From contig NZ_CP041247.1 in assembly GCF_006711645.1 (NCBI RefSeq), forward strand, positions 2,046,001 to 2,110,000: a stretch of 64,000 nt of DNA, read 5' to 3'. Source of the stretch: Klebsiella electrica (GTDB lineage: Bacteria; Pseudomonadota; Gammaproteobacteria; Enterobacterales; Enterobacteriaceae). This document shows positions 9,715 through 18,558 of the stretch, piece by piece. A program made the position numbers and the translations under genes. How positions within the stretch are numbered: position 1 is the first letter of the stretch; every line of letters starts with the position of its first letter. The notes under the pieces were generated by a model that saw only the letters and a list, made by a program, of their open reading frames with translations, was not told where the DNA came from and did not search any database.

Positions 9715-11154
9715 ATGATAAAAATAACGCTTCCTGACGGGCATTATTATGACGAGATGCTGACCGCGCAGGGACAGCAGCGTCACCACTATAACGCCTG
9801 GTGGCAATGGTTTCACAACACCGATCAATTCTCTATCCGGCAAAAGAAAGAGCAGGCGGAGCTGCTTTTTCACCGCATCGGCATCACCTTTAATGTGTAT
9901 GGGGAAGATGAAGGTACCGAGCGCTTGATTCCGTTTGATAGCGTCCCGCGCATTATTCCTGGCGGAGAGTGGAAAAAGATCGATCGCGGTATTCGTCAGC
10001 GGGTCAAAGCGCTGAACGCTTTTTTGTATGATATCTACCACGAGCAAAACATCCTGCGCGCTGGCCTGATTCCGGCGGAGCAGGTACTGGCCAATGAACA
10101 ATATCAGCCCTGTATGCAGGGAATAAACCTGCCCAATAATACCTATGCCCACATTACCGGCGTCGATATGGTGCGCAACAGCGACGGCCAGTATTACGTG
10201 CTGGAGGATAACCTGCGAACCCCATCAGGGGTCTCGTATATGCTGGAAAACCGCAAAATGATGATGCGTCTCTATCCGGAGATGTTTGAAAATCACCATA
10301 TTGCGCCGGTAGAGCGCTATCCGGGCTATCTGCTGCAAACCCTGCGTGAAAGCTCCCCGGTGGACGATCCCTGCGTGGTGGTGATGACGCCGGGGCGTTT
10401 CAACAGCGCCTATTTCGAACACAGCTTCCTCGCCCAGCAGATGGGGGTTGAGCTGGTGGAAAGCGCCGATTTGTTTATTAAATCGGGCGCGGTCTACATG
10501 CGCACTACCGAAGGGCCGCGGCGGGTGGATGTGATTTACCGACGGGTTGATGACGTCTATCTCGACCCGCTGGCTTTTCGCGCCGACTCGATGCTCGGCG
10601 TGCCCGGCCTGCTGTCGGTGTATCGCGCCGGCGGCGTGGTACTGGCTAACGCGATTGGCACCGGCGTGGCGGACGATAAGTCGATCTACCCCTTCGTGCC
10701 GGAGATGATCCGTTTCTATCTTGGCGAGCAGCCGATACTGAACAACATTCCCACCTGGCAGTGTCGCAAGCCGGAGGATTTGCAGTACGTGCTGGGGAAT
10801 CTGGAGAGGATGGTGGTCAAGGAAGTTCATGGCGCCGGGGGATACGGCATGCTGGTGGGGCCGCGCTCAACCAAAGAAGAGCGGGAGATGTTTCGCCAGC
10901 GTCTGTTGACCAATCCGGCTAACTATATCGGACAGGAGACCCTGGCGCTGTCAACCTGTCCGACTTTCGTGGAAGGGGGGCTGGCGCCGAGGCATATCGA
11001 TTTACGTCCGTTTGTGCTCTCCGGCCAGGAGATTCGCCTGGTGCCCGGCGGCCTGACGCGGGTGGCGCTCACCGAAGGCTCGCTGGTGGTGAACTCATCG
11101 CAGGGCGGGGGCACCAAAGATACCTGGGTGATGGAGGATGATGAATCATGCTGA
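9715..11154 (+). CDS. Circularly permuted ATP-grasp type 2 protein
   Basis: First gene of the Anbu operon, 479 residues, matching the DUF404/DUF407 circularly permuted ATP-grasp family. These proteins are thought to make carboxylate-amine (amide or peptide) bonds using ATP. Family hallmarks seen are the early HITGVDMVR...YVLEDNLRTPSGVSY segment, the VVKEVHGAGGYGML block and the C-terminal VNSSQGGGTKDTWV tail. The start is preceded by GGAGGAG. The stop overlaps the next gene by seven bases, implying translational coupling. The product it makes is unknown. Confidence 0.88.
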   Translation: MIKITLPDGHYYDEMLTAQGQQRHHYNAWWQWFHNTDQFSIRQKKEQAELLFHRIGITFNVYGEDEGTERLIPFDSVPRIIPGGEWKKIDRGIRQRVKALNAFLYDIYHEQNILRAGLIPAEQVLANEQYQPCMQGINLPNNTYAHITGVDMVRNSDGQYYVLEDNLRTPSGVSYMLENRKMMMRLYPEMFENHHIAPVERYPGYLLQTLRESSPVDDPCVVVMTPGRFNSAYFEHSFLAQQMGVELVESADLFIKSGAVYMRTTEGPRRVDVIYRRVDDVYLDPLAFRADSMLGVPGLLSVYRAGGVVLANAIGTGVADDKSIYPFVPEMIRFYLGEQPILNNIPTWQCRKPEDLQYVLGNLERMVVKEVHGAGGYGMLVGPRSTKEEREMFRQRLLTNPANYIGQETLALSTCPTFVEGGLAPRHIDLRPFVLSGQEIRLVPGGLTRVALTEGSLVVNSSQGGGTKDTWVMEDDESC

Positions 11155-12077
11155 GTCGGACTGCGAGTGAACTTTTCTGGATGGCGCGCTACCTCGAGCG
11201 CGCGGAAAGCTATGCCCGGGTGCTTGATGTGACGTGGAAACTGTCGATGATTCCGCGGCACAGCCAGCAGTCGCGAGACCTGGCCTTGCCGCTCAATCTG
11301 TCCTTAACCCACGAACTGTTTCAGGCGCGACATGCGCGCTTCACCATGAGCAATTTGCTCAATTTCTTTGCGCTCGACGGCAACAATCCCTACAGCATAT
11401 ACAGCTGTGTGGAGATGGCCTGGAACAACGCGCATGCGGTTCGCGGCAGCCTGTCCGCCGAGGTGTGGGAGTGTATCAACGCCACGCGGATTGAACTGCG
11501 CCAGCTCCGCCAGCGGGGGATTAGCGAACTGGGCACCGACGGCTTTTTCGACTGGGTGAAGGAGCGGGTGCATCTGTTTCGCGGCGCGGTGCTGGGGACG
11601 CTGCTGCGCAATGACGCCCTGAGTTTTATCGGTATCGGCACCCTGATTGAACGGGCCTACGCCACCACGCAACTGCTGTTGATCAAGGATCAGCAGCTGA
11701 GTAACGATCCGGATTCGGTACGCGAATACTATCGGCTGGACACCTTGCTGAACGCGGTCAGCGCCCGCGAGGCCTACAACAGTATTTTTCGCCAGCCGGT
11801 CACCCGGGAGACGGTGATGGAACTGCTGATTTTGCGCAACGATGTGCCGCGCTCCCTGCGCGCCTGCATCTCCGATCTGGTTGGTCAACTGGAGCACATC
11901 GCCAACGATCGCTCGCACCTGCCGCTGCGCCTGGCGCATCAGCTGAATGTCGATCTGCGTTTTAGCACCCGCGACGATCTGGCGGGCGCCGATTTACAAA
12001 GTTATCTCAACGGACTGCTGGCGCGTATTAATGCGCTGTCCGACAGCATCAGACAAACTTATCTGGAGGCGCTATGA
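11148..12077 (+). CDS. Alpha-E domain protein (DUF403)
   Basis: 309-residue alpha-helical protein of the alpha-E family, recognised by its N-terminus (MLSRTASELFWMARYLERAE) and its constant company of a circularly permuted ATP-grasp and a transglutaminase-like protein. No catalytic residues are established for the family. It overlaps both neighbours by a few bases, so the four genes are one translation-coupled unit. It probably works as a partner of the ATP-grasp enzyme. Confidence 0.87.
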   Translation: MLSRTASELFWMARYLERAESYARVLDVTWKLSMIPRHSQQSRDLALPLNLSLTHELFQARHARFTMSNLLNFFALDGNNPYSIYSCVEMAWNNAHAVRGSLSAEVWECINATRIELRQLRQRGISELGTDGFFDWVKERVHLFRGAVLGTLLRNDALSFIGIGTLIERAYATTQLLLIKDQQLSNDPDSVREYYRLDTLLNAVSAREAYNSIFRQPVTRETVMELLILRNDVPRSLRACISDLVGQLEHIANDRSHLPLRLAHQLNVDLRFSTRDDLAGADLQSYLNGLLARINALSDSIRQTYLEAL

Positions 12078-12889
12078 AACTGGTCATCGATCACCTGACC
12101 CGCTATGGCTACGATGAAGAAGTGAAGTTTTCCACCCAGTACCTGCGCCTGACGCCGCGTAGCACCGGGCGGCAAATCATTACCTCCTGGACGCTGACCT
12201 TACCGGAGGGCGCGGCGGTGACGACCACCGACGCGTGGGGCAATGTCCTGCATGTGTTAACGCTCGACAATCCCCACAAAGAGATTGCCATCCGTGCCAG
12301 CGGGATCGTGGATATTGCCGAGGACAGCGAACAGAGCGATGTGGCGGAAGAGGAGCTGCTCTCGCCGCTGGTCTATTTACGCTGTACGCCGCTGACTCGC
12401 GCCGACGATCGGATCCGCGAGTTTGCCCAGCGCCTGTATCGCCACGACGAGCCGGAGGAGAGCCTGAATCAATTGATGGCGGACCTGCTGCTGAGAATGC
12501 CATACTCACCGGGAGCCACGCAGGTGCAGGACTGCGCCGCAGACGCCTTTGCCAGGGCAAAAGGCGTCTGCCAGGATCACACGCACGTCTTCCTCGCCTG
12601 CTGTCGCGCGCTGGATATCCCGGCACGCTATGTCAGCGGCTATGTTTACAGCGATAATGCCCGGCATGTCGCGATGCACGCATGGGCAGAGGTGTGGGTG
12701 AATGGACGCTGGCAATCTTTTGATATCACCAATAATACCCGTCACCTGAACCAGCATCTGCGGCTGGCGACCGGGCTGGACTATCTTGACGCCTGCCCGG
12801 TACGCGGTACCCGGCTGGGCGGCGGCGGGGAAATAATGCTAACCAACGCTGAAGTGCGCGACCATTCGCAACAGGCACAACAGCAATAG
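12074..12889 (+). CDS. Transglutaminase-like cysteine protease
   Basis: 271-residue protein with an N-terminal beta domain (bacterial transglutaminase-like N-terminal type) followed by a transglutaminase core. The Cys-His-Asp triad is visible: Cys166 in KGVCQDHTH, His202 in MHAWAEVW and Asp217 in FDITNN. Members probably hydrolyse or transfer amide bonds. It starts within the end of the alpha-E gene (ATGA overlap) and is followed 17 bases later by the Anbu gene, completing the usual order. Confidence 0.88.
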   Translation: MKLVIDHLTRYGYDEEVKFSTQYLRLTPRSTGRQIITSWTLTLPEGAAVTTTDAWGNVLHVLTLDNPHKEIAIRASGIVDIAEDSEQSDVAEEELLSPLVYLRCTPLTRADDRIREFAQRLYRHDEPEESLNQLMADLLLRMPYSPGATQVQDCAADAFARAKGVCQDHTHVFLACCRALDIPARYVSGYVYSDNARHVAMHAWAEVWVNGRWQSFDITNNTRHLNQHLRLATGLDYLDACPVRGTRLGGGGEIMLTNAEVRDHSQQAQQQ

Positions 12890-12906
12890 AGCAGGAACAA
12901 ATAACG

Positions 12907-13671
12907 ATGACCTACTGTGTGGCCATGTGTTTAGCGGACGGACTCGTTTTCGCCTCAGACTCCCGTACCAACGCGGGAGTAGATCATATTGCGACCTTTA
13001 AAAAGCTCCATGTCTTCGCCGAGGAGGGGAAGCGCGTGATGGTGCTGCAGTCCGCGGGCAATCTGGCTACCACCCAGAGCGTCATAAGCCTGCTGAGTTC
13101 GCGGATTGCGACTCAGCAGGAGCCTAATCTGATGCAGGTCAGCTCGTTGTATGACGCGGCGATGCTGATCGGTAAAACGCTGCAGGAGGTGATTCAGCGC
13201 GACAGCAGCAATCAGCAGCACTGCGGCAACACCAATTTCAACTGCAACCTGCTGCTCGGCGGGCAGATTGCGGGGGAAACGCATCGCCTTTTCCATATCT
13301 ACCCGGAAGGCAATTTTATTGAAGCCTCGTACGATACCCCTTATTTCCAGATTGGCGAGAGCAAATACGGCAAGCCGATTATCGACCGGGTGCTCAACCG
13401 GGAGACGCCGCTGGAGCAGGCGATGTGCTGCGCGCTGATCTCGATTGACTCCACGCTGCGCAGCAATCTCTCCGTTGGCCTGCCGCTGGACACGCTGCTG
13501 TACCGCAGCGGGAGTTTGAGCGGCGCCGGCCAGCATCGCATCACCGAAAGCGACCCGTACTTCAATACCATTCGCAAGGCGTGGTCGGAAGGGCTGCAAA
13601 ACACATTCCTGACCCTGCCGCCCTATGCGCCGGGCAGCGAGCGCTCAGGTGCGGTCAGCGGTGAAAAATAG
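12907..13671 (+). CDS. Anbu, ancestral proteasome beta-subunit-like peptidase
   Basis: 254-residue Ntn-hydrolase related to proteasome beta subunits and HslV. After removal of Met1 the N-terminal Thr2 would be the nucleophile. Asp18 (in ASDSRTNAGVD) and the Lys pair at 32-33 (FKKLHVF) fit the Ntn triad. Anbu proteins are known to form open or helical rings rather than closed chambers, and no physiological substrate is settled. The neighbours suggest it processes or degrades something made by the ATP-grasp and alpha-E pair. Its 3' end overlaps the convergent AraC gene by 49 bp. Confidence 0.9.
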   Translation: MTYCVAMCLADGLVFASDSRTNAGVDHIATFKKLHVFAEEGKRVMVLQSAGNLATTQSVISLLSSRIATQQEPNLMQVSSLYDAAMLIGKTLQEVIQRDSSNQQHCGNTNFNCNLLLGGQIAGETHRLFHIYPEGNFIEASYDTPYFQIGESKYGKPIIDRVLNRETPLEQAMCCALISIDSTLRSNLSVGLPLDTLLYRSGSLSGAGQHRITESDPYFNTIRKAWSEGLQNTFLTLPPYAPGSERSGAVSGEK

Positions 13672-14423
13672 CGCCCCGGCGTCATGCCGGTCATGGTGCG
13701 GAAAAAGTAGATAAAGGCGCTGTCGCTGGCGAAATCCAGCGTCTGCGCGGTAGCGGTAATGCGCTCCCCGGTGGCCAGCAGCTCCACCGCCTTCATCAGG
13801 CGCCACTGCTGCCGCCACTGCTGATAAGTCATGCCGGTATCGCGCCGAAAAATCCGGCTGATGGTCTTTTCGCTGGCTCCGCAGCGGGCGGCAAGCTGCA
13901 GCAGCATCGGCGGCAGCGCGTCGTCGGCGAGCGGCGCCAGACGCTTATCCTGAGGCAGGGCCAGCATCATTGGCTCCTGCGCCGCGCTGCATATTTCCGC
14001 CTCGCAAAGCGCGGCGAGGTGCCAGCCGGTCCCGGTCCGCCAGTCACTTTCCCACGGGCTGGCGGCGATTCGCTCCAGCAGTTCGCGTAGCAGCGGGCCA
14101 ACGTTAAGGATCGCCGGATGCCGCGGGAGGGCAGGATAGTGGGTCGGGTGAAACCACACCGAGCGATAGTCGACGATGCTTTTCATCTGCGCACGATGGT
14201 CCATACCGGCCGGTATCCAGGCCGCCCGGGTAGGTGGCAGCAGGCACAGCAGCGTGCCGTTGTCGAGAGTCAGCCGCACGCAGCCCTGACGAGTAAACAG
14301 TAGCTGGCCCATCTGGTGCCGGTGGCTGCCGGAATCATGCTGGCCCAGCGCCGAGCACACGCCAATCACCCTGTTATGCACAGCGTCCGGATTGAAGAGC
14401 GCTTTCGCTTCGAGCCAGGCCAT
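13623..14423 (-). CDS. AraC-family regulator with N-terminal cupin (NimR-like)
   Basis: 266-residue transcription factor: an N-terminal cupin/AraC-binding domain (SHRHQMGQLLF, PPTRAAWIPAGMDH) and a C-terminal double helix-turn-helix (GASEKTISRIFRRDTGMTYQQWR and a second HTH ending FFRTMTGMTPGRY). It is divergent from the MFS exporter across a short gap holding an inverted repeat, so it probably controls that gene, much as NimR controls its transporter gene. Its last 49 bp overlap the Anbu gene on the opposite strand. Confidence 0.85.
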   Translation of the reverse strand: MAWLEAKALFNPDAVHNRVIGVCSALGQHDSGSHRHQMGQLLFTRQGCVRLTLDNGTLLCLLPPTRAAWIPAGMDHRAQMKSIVDYRSVWFHPTHYPALPRHPAILNVGPLLRELLERIAASPWESDWRTGTGWHLAALCEAEICSAAQEPMMLALPQDKRLAPLADDALPPMLLQLAARCGASEKTISRIFRRDTGMTYQQWRQQWRLMKAVELLATGERITATAQTLDFASDSAFIYFFRTMTGMTPGRYFSPLTAPERSLPGA

Positions 14424-14449
14424 AATGTCCGATTTCCGATATAAAAAGT

Positions 14450-14465
14450 CATTATGTTTATAATG
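14450..14465. promoter_or_regulatory. Inverted repeat in AraC/MFS divergent promoter
   Basis: CATTAT-gttt-ATAATG, perfect 6-bp arms with a 4-bp spacer, in the 95-bp gap between the divergent regulator and transporter genes. The right arm doubles as a -10-like TATAAT. It is a plausible operator for the adjacent AraC-type protein. Confidence 0.45.
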
Positions 14466-14518
14466 TACGATTCACGCTCCGCCTACAATAGCGCCTCTTT
14501 CTTGTTCAGGAGGTGCTG

Positions 14519-15667
14519 ATGCTCGGGCGTTCGGTCATGGTGCTGGTCACCGCATTATTGATGTTCCCGCAGATCGTGGAGACGATTTACAGTCCGGCGC
14601 TGACCGATATCAGCCGCTATTTTTCCGTCAGTGCGGCAAAGGCGACGCAAACCCTGTCGCTTTACTTTATCGGCTTTGCCGTCGGCGTGCTGTTCTGGGG
14701 CCGATTCAGCGACCGCTATGGTCGGCGTCCGGCGCTACTGGCGGGCCTCACGGTCTATGCCCTGGGCTGTATGCTGGCGCTGGCGGCACGTGATTTCACG
14801 CTACTGCTGGCCGCCCGGATGCTGTCGGCGTTCGGTGCGGCAACGGGATCGGTGGTGAGCCAGACGATACTGCGGGACCGGTTTAATGGTCGCCAGCTTG
14901 CCGCGCTTTTCTCAATGGCGGGCCTCGCGCTGGCGGTCAGCCCGGCGGCAGGCATTTACCTCGGCGGAGCCATCGTCGCCAGCTGGGGAATGCACGGCGT
15001 GTTGACGGCCCTCGCGCTGCTGGCCGCGGTGTTACTGCTGCTGTGCTGTTGGCTGCTGCCGGAAACTCGTCCGCCGCAGCCTGTTCACACCGCCTTTTTA
15101 CCGCTGTTACGCCGGATGGCGACGGATAAGCAACTGGCCCTGGCGGTTTTGCTGGTGACGGCCTTCAACGTCAGCCTGTTCAGCTATTACAGCCTGGCGC
15201 CGTTCATCTTCGCGCAACTGCGTCAGGGGAGCGTGATTTTTGGTTACAGCGGTCTGGCGCTGGCCGTCGGGTCGTTGGCCGGGGCATTGTGCAATCGCTG
15301 GCTGCTGCGCAAAGCCGTCGCGGAAGAGGCAATATTGCTGTTCGCCTGCCTGATACAGTTGATAAGCAGCATCGCGCTGTTTTGCCTGCGGGACACGCTG
15401 CTGTTTCTGCTGCCGATGATCGGCATCACCTTCGCCTACGCCATGGCTATCCCGCTGGTGCTCGGCACGGCGCTGAGCGCCTATGGTCACTGTCGGGGAA
15501 CCGCCGGGGCTATCTTCGGCCTCGCTTATTATGTGTTGATTGGCCTCGGGCTGGCGGCGGTGGGATGGGGGCAATCGCTGGCGGAGGCGCTGATGGCGTG
15601 CGCCTGGGTAAGCGGCATCGCCGGGTTACGCTACGGCTGCTGTTTGCGCAACATGCGGGCGGACTAA
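14519..15667 (+). CDS. MFS drug/metabolite exporter (Bcr/CflA, DHA1 type)
   Basis: 382-residue major facilitator with twelve probable membrane helices. The DHA1 signatures are present: GRFSDRYGRRPALL in the first cytoplasmic loop and an R-D-R-F helix-5-like region (SQTILRDRFNGR). The ATG at 14519 sits 5-6 bases after CAGGAGGTG and is preferred to the GTG at 14513, which lies inside that ribosome site. Its partner is the divergent AraC-type gene. The substrate is unknown. Confidence 0.87.
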   Translation: MLGRSVMVLVTALLMFPQIVETIYSPALTDISRYFSVSAAKATQTLSLYFIGFAVGVLFWGRFSDRYGRRPALLAGLTVYALGCMLALAARDFTLLLAARMLSAFGAATGSVVSQTILRDRFNGRQLAALFSMAGLALAVSPAAGIYLGGAIVASWGMHGVLTALALLAAVLLLLCCWLLPETRPPQPVHTAFLPLLRRMATDKQLALAVLLVTAFNVSLFSYYSLAPFIFAQLRQGSVIFGYSGLALAVGSLAGALCNRWLLRKAVAEEAILLFACLIQLISSIALFCLRDTLLFLLPMIGITFAYAMAIPLVLGTALSAYGHCRGTAGAIFGLAYYVLIGLGLAAVGWGQSLAEALMACAWVSGIAGLRYGCCLRNMRAD

Positions 15668-15681
15668 CCCGCCCGCATGGC

Positions 15682-16767
15682 TTAGCGCGTTGACGCCAGT
15701 CGTTCGCCGCTGACGGCATCGAAGAGATGGATTTTCTCGCGTCGTACCGCCAGCGGCAAGGGCTGACGGAGAGTCGCCTCGAGACGCCCGGCGACCTGGA
15801 CGTGGATCGGGAAACCCTGCCAGTCGAGATGCAGCAGCGTAGACTCGCCGGTGACCTCGACAATATTGACGATCCCCGGCAGCCCTTCGCCAGCAGGCTG
15901 AATATCCTGCGGACGCAGACCAACAATCACCGGCGCCTGACCCTGCTGCATCGCCGCCGGATACCAGCGTTCAGGCAGGGCCAGCCACAGTTCGCCGCAC
16001 TGCACGCCGGGCTGACCATCGCGCTGCTGAATCTTCCCCTCCAGCAGATTCATCGGCGGGGAGCCGATAAAACGCGCCACGAAGGTGTTGCAGGGGCTAT
16101 CGTATATCTCCAGCGGCGCCCCCTGCTGCACGATCACGCCATCGCGCATCACCACTATCTGGTCGGCAAGCGTCATGGCTTCCACCTGATCGTGGGTGAC
16201 GTAAATCATGGTGGTGTTAAAGCGCTGGTGCAGGGATTTGATCTCGGCCCGCAGTTCCATACGTAGCTGGGCATCGAGGTTGGAGAGCGGCTCATCGAAC
16301 AGAAAGACCTGCGGATTACGCACCATCGCCCGACCCATGGCCACGCGCTGACGCTGGCCGCCGGAGAGTGCGCGCGGATAGCGGCCGAGCAGTTTATCGA
16401 TCCCCAGCATACTGGCGATGTGCTGAACCTTGTTTTTCTGCGTCGTCTTGTCGACTTTTTTGACCTGCATATGGAAAGCGAGGTTTTCCGCCACCGTCAG
16501 ATGGGGGTAGAGCGCGTAGCTCTGAAAAACCATGGCGACATCGCGGTCCGCGGGATCGAGATCGTTGATCGGGCGGTTGTTCATCAATATCGTTCCCGCG
16601 GACAGGCTTTCCAGCCCGGCCAGCAGGCGCAGCAGCGTTGATTTCCCGCAGCCGGATGGCCCCACCAGCACCGTAAAGCTGCCGTCCGGAATGGTCAAGT
16701 CCAGCGGATGCAGCACCGTCTGTTTACCGTACTGTTTGGCGACGTTTAGCAGTTCAACGCTGGCCAT
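15682..16767 (-). CDS. Sugar ABC transporter ATP-binding protein (MalK/UgpC family)
   Basis: 361-residue ATPase of a carbohydrate importer: Walker A GPSGCGKST at about residues 36-44, signature LSGGQRQRVAMGRA, Walker B VFLFDEPLSN, then a C-terminal TOBE/OB regulatory domain (VIVGLRPQDI). It is the last gene of a five-gene minus-strand operon and overlaps the preceding kinase gene by 14 bp. The C-terminal domain is typical of MalK-type ATPases that sense transport state. Confidence 0.93.
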   Translation of the reverse strand: MASVELLNVAKQYGKQTVLHPLDLTIPDGSFTVLVGPSGCGKSTLLRLLAGLESLSAGTILMNNRPINDLDPADRDVAMVFQSYALYPHLTVAENLAFHMQVKKVDKTTQKNKVQHIASMLGIDKLLGRYPRALSGGQRQRVAMGRAMVRNPQVFLFDEPLSNLDAQLRMELRAEIKSLHQRFNTTMIYVTHDQVEAMTLADQIVVMRDGVIVQQGAPLEIYDSPCNTFVARFIGSPPMNLLEGKIQQRDGQPGVQCGELWLALPERWYPAAMQQGQAPVIVGLRPQDIQPAGEGLPGIVNIVEVTGESTLLHLDWQGFPIHVQVAGRLEATLRQPLPLAVRREKIHLFDAVSGERLASTR

Positions 16768-17716
16768 AGTCGACCTCCTCGATGTGGTGTTGCAAGGTTC
16801 GCCAGTCCGGATAGCGACGCGGGGATGAACCGATCGCGTACGCGGCCACGGCGTTGCCCCAACGTAACGCCTGTGAGGCCGACTGGCCGTTTAACAAACC
16901 GGCAAGAAACCCGGCATTAAAACTGTCTCCGGCGCCGATGGTGTCGATGACCTCGACCGGTTTCACCGGCGCGTGATGTCCCTGGTCTGCCGTCCACCAC
17001 CAGGCGCCCCCGGCGCCGCATTTGACAATACAGCCGCCCCGGCCGCTGAGACGCTCCGCCAGGCTGCGGGCCGCTGCCGGGAGAGCGTCCTGGTTCGCAA
17101 GGCCAAGCGTTTCGACCTCATTGAGCAGCAGCCAGTCGCAATCGCCGAGCCAGCGGTGGGTCGCCTCACGCAGCGCGCGGTCCCAGTTGTGCGGCGGCCA
17201 GCCGGTATCGACCGCCACCTGAAAACCGCGTTCGCGCAGGGTCGCCAGCAGACGCGGATAGTCCGGCAGCAGCGCGGTGCATAAGAAGGTGCCGCAGAGC
17301 AGCAGAATATCGCCGGGCGTCGCCCTGGTCGGGAGCTGAGCCAGAATATCCTCGGCGGACAGGCGGGTGATATGTCCGTAGTTGCTGAGAAATGAACGTT
17401 CTTTGTCGGGATGGGTCACCGCCACCGTCAGCGAAGTCTCGCAGGGATACTGCGGCCAGCGTTCGGCGCTACCGGGAAAGCGGGCCGCCAGCCAGGCGCT
17501 AAAGGCATCGTCTCCCTGGCAGCCGACGGCGCAGTGGGGGATCTGCATGGCCGCGGCCGCCAGCGCGCAGTTGCCCGCGGAACCACCGGGGCGCAGCGCG
17601 CTGTGTTCCAGCATCACCTCGGTGCCGGGAGCCGGCCAGTGCGCAAGGGTCCCCATAATGAGGTCAATATTGTAATTACCTGCGATATAGAGCACAGGCG
17701 CGGTGAGCGTTTGCAT
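16754..17716 (-). CDS. PfkB-family carbohydrate kinase
   Basis: 320-residue ribokinase/PfkB-like kinase. It shows the N-terminal glycine pair region (LRPGGSAGNCALAAAAM) and the C-terminal signature DTIGAGDSFNAGF with the catalytic Asp. It lies inside the importer operon between a permease and the ATPase, overlapping the latter. The imported sugar or its product is probably phosphorylated directly. The sugar is not identifiable from sequence; binding-protein-dependent import plus a PfkB kinase would suit a ketose, nucleoside or polyol. Confidence 0.88.
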   Translation of the reverse strand: MQTLTAPVLYIAGNYNIDLIMGTLAHWPAPGTEVMLEHSALRPGGSAGNCALAAAAMQIPHCAVGCQGDDAFSAWLAARFPGSAERWPQYPCETSLTVAVTHPDKERSFLSNYGHITRLSAEDILAQLPTRATPGDILLLCGTFLCTALLPDYPRLLATLRERGFQVAVDTGWPPHNWDRALREATHRWLGDCDWLLLNEVETLGLANQDALPAAARSLAERLSGRGGCIVKCGAGGAWWWTADQGHHAPVKPVEVIDTIGAGDSFNAGFLAGLLNGQSASQALRWGNAVAAYAIGSSPRRYPDWRTLQHHIEEVDYGQR

Positions 17717-17718
17717 AG

Positions 17719-18558
17719 TTATCCCTTACTTCCACCGTGAGTGAGGCCGCTGACCAGCGTTTTTTGTAGCCAGATGGCGATAAACAGCGGCGGGACCGAG
17801 GCGAGGATGCCGACCGCCGCCACCAGTCCATCGTCAGTGGCGCGCCCGGCGGTAAATCCGGCAATGGTGACCGGCAGCGTCTGGGCGGCAATGTTGCTGG
17901 TAAACAGCAGCGCATAGAAAAACTCATCCCACGCCAGCAGCCAGCCGAACAGCGCCGATGCTCCCAGCATCGGTTTTGCCAGGGGAAGGGTGATGCGCAG
18001 CAGCACCTGCCAGACCCGCAGACCGTCGAGCCTGGCGGCCTGCTCAATGTCCTGCGGCAGCGCGTCGAACTGATTTTTCACCATCCAGGTGAGAAACGGC
18101 ATAATCAGCGAACAGTAAACCAGTACCAACCCGCTGCGGGTATTCAGCAGCCCGAAGTGTTCGAGGATAAAATAGAGCGGCAGTACGAAGGCCACCGGCG
18201 GCACCATATAGATACCGAGCCCGGCATACAGCCAGCCGTCGCGCCCGGGGTAGCGCGAGAAGCTGAAGGCGGCGGGCACCGCCAGCAGCAGCGACACCAG
18301 CGTCGCGCCGACGGCAACCAGCAGGCTGTTGCGCAGGGCGGGGAGAAACAGCGCACCGGGCTCGCCGGGCTGCAATGACAGCAGACGGGCGTAGCGGCTG
18401 AAGTCCCACTGACGCGGCAGCCACTCCAGCGGTACCCGTGTCAGATCGGCGGTGGCGCTGACGCTCATCAAAAAGAGCCACGCCATCGGGGCCAGTATCG
18501 ACAGCGCGACCAGCAGGGCCGCCAGGTAGCGCAGCAGAATACGCAGTTTACGTTTCAT
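17719..18558 (-). CDS. Sugar ABC transporter permease (MalG type)
   Basis: 279-residue inner-membrane permease with six probable helices and the EAA loop EQAARLDGLRVWQVLLRITLP, which contacts the ATPase. The N-terminus matches MalG/UgpE-type subunits. It overlaps the upstream permease gene by 11 bp and abuts the kinase gene, so the operon is tightly coupled. Confidence 0.92.
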   Translation of the reverse strand: MKRKLRILLRYLAALLVALSILAPMAWLFLMSVSATADLTRVPLEWLPRQWDFSRYARLLSLQPGEPGALFLPALRNSLLVAVGATLVSLLLAVPAAFSFSRYPGRDGWLYAGLGIYMVPPVAFVLPLYFILEHFGLLNTRSGLVLVYCSLIMPFLTWMVKNQFDALPQDIEQAARLDGLRVWQVLLRITLPLAKPMLGASALFGWLLAWDEFFYALLFTSNIAAQTLPVTIAGFTAGRATDDGLVAAVGILASVPPLFIAIWLQKTLVSGLTHGGSKG

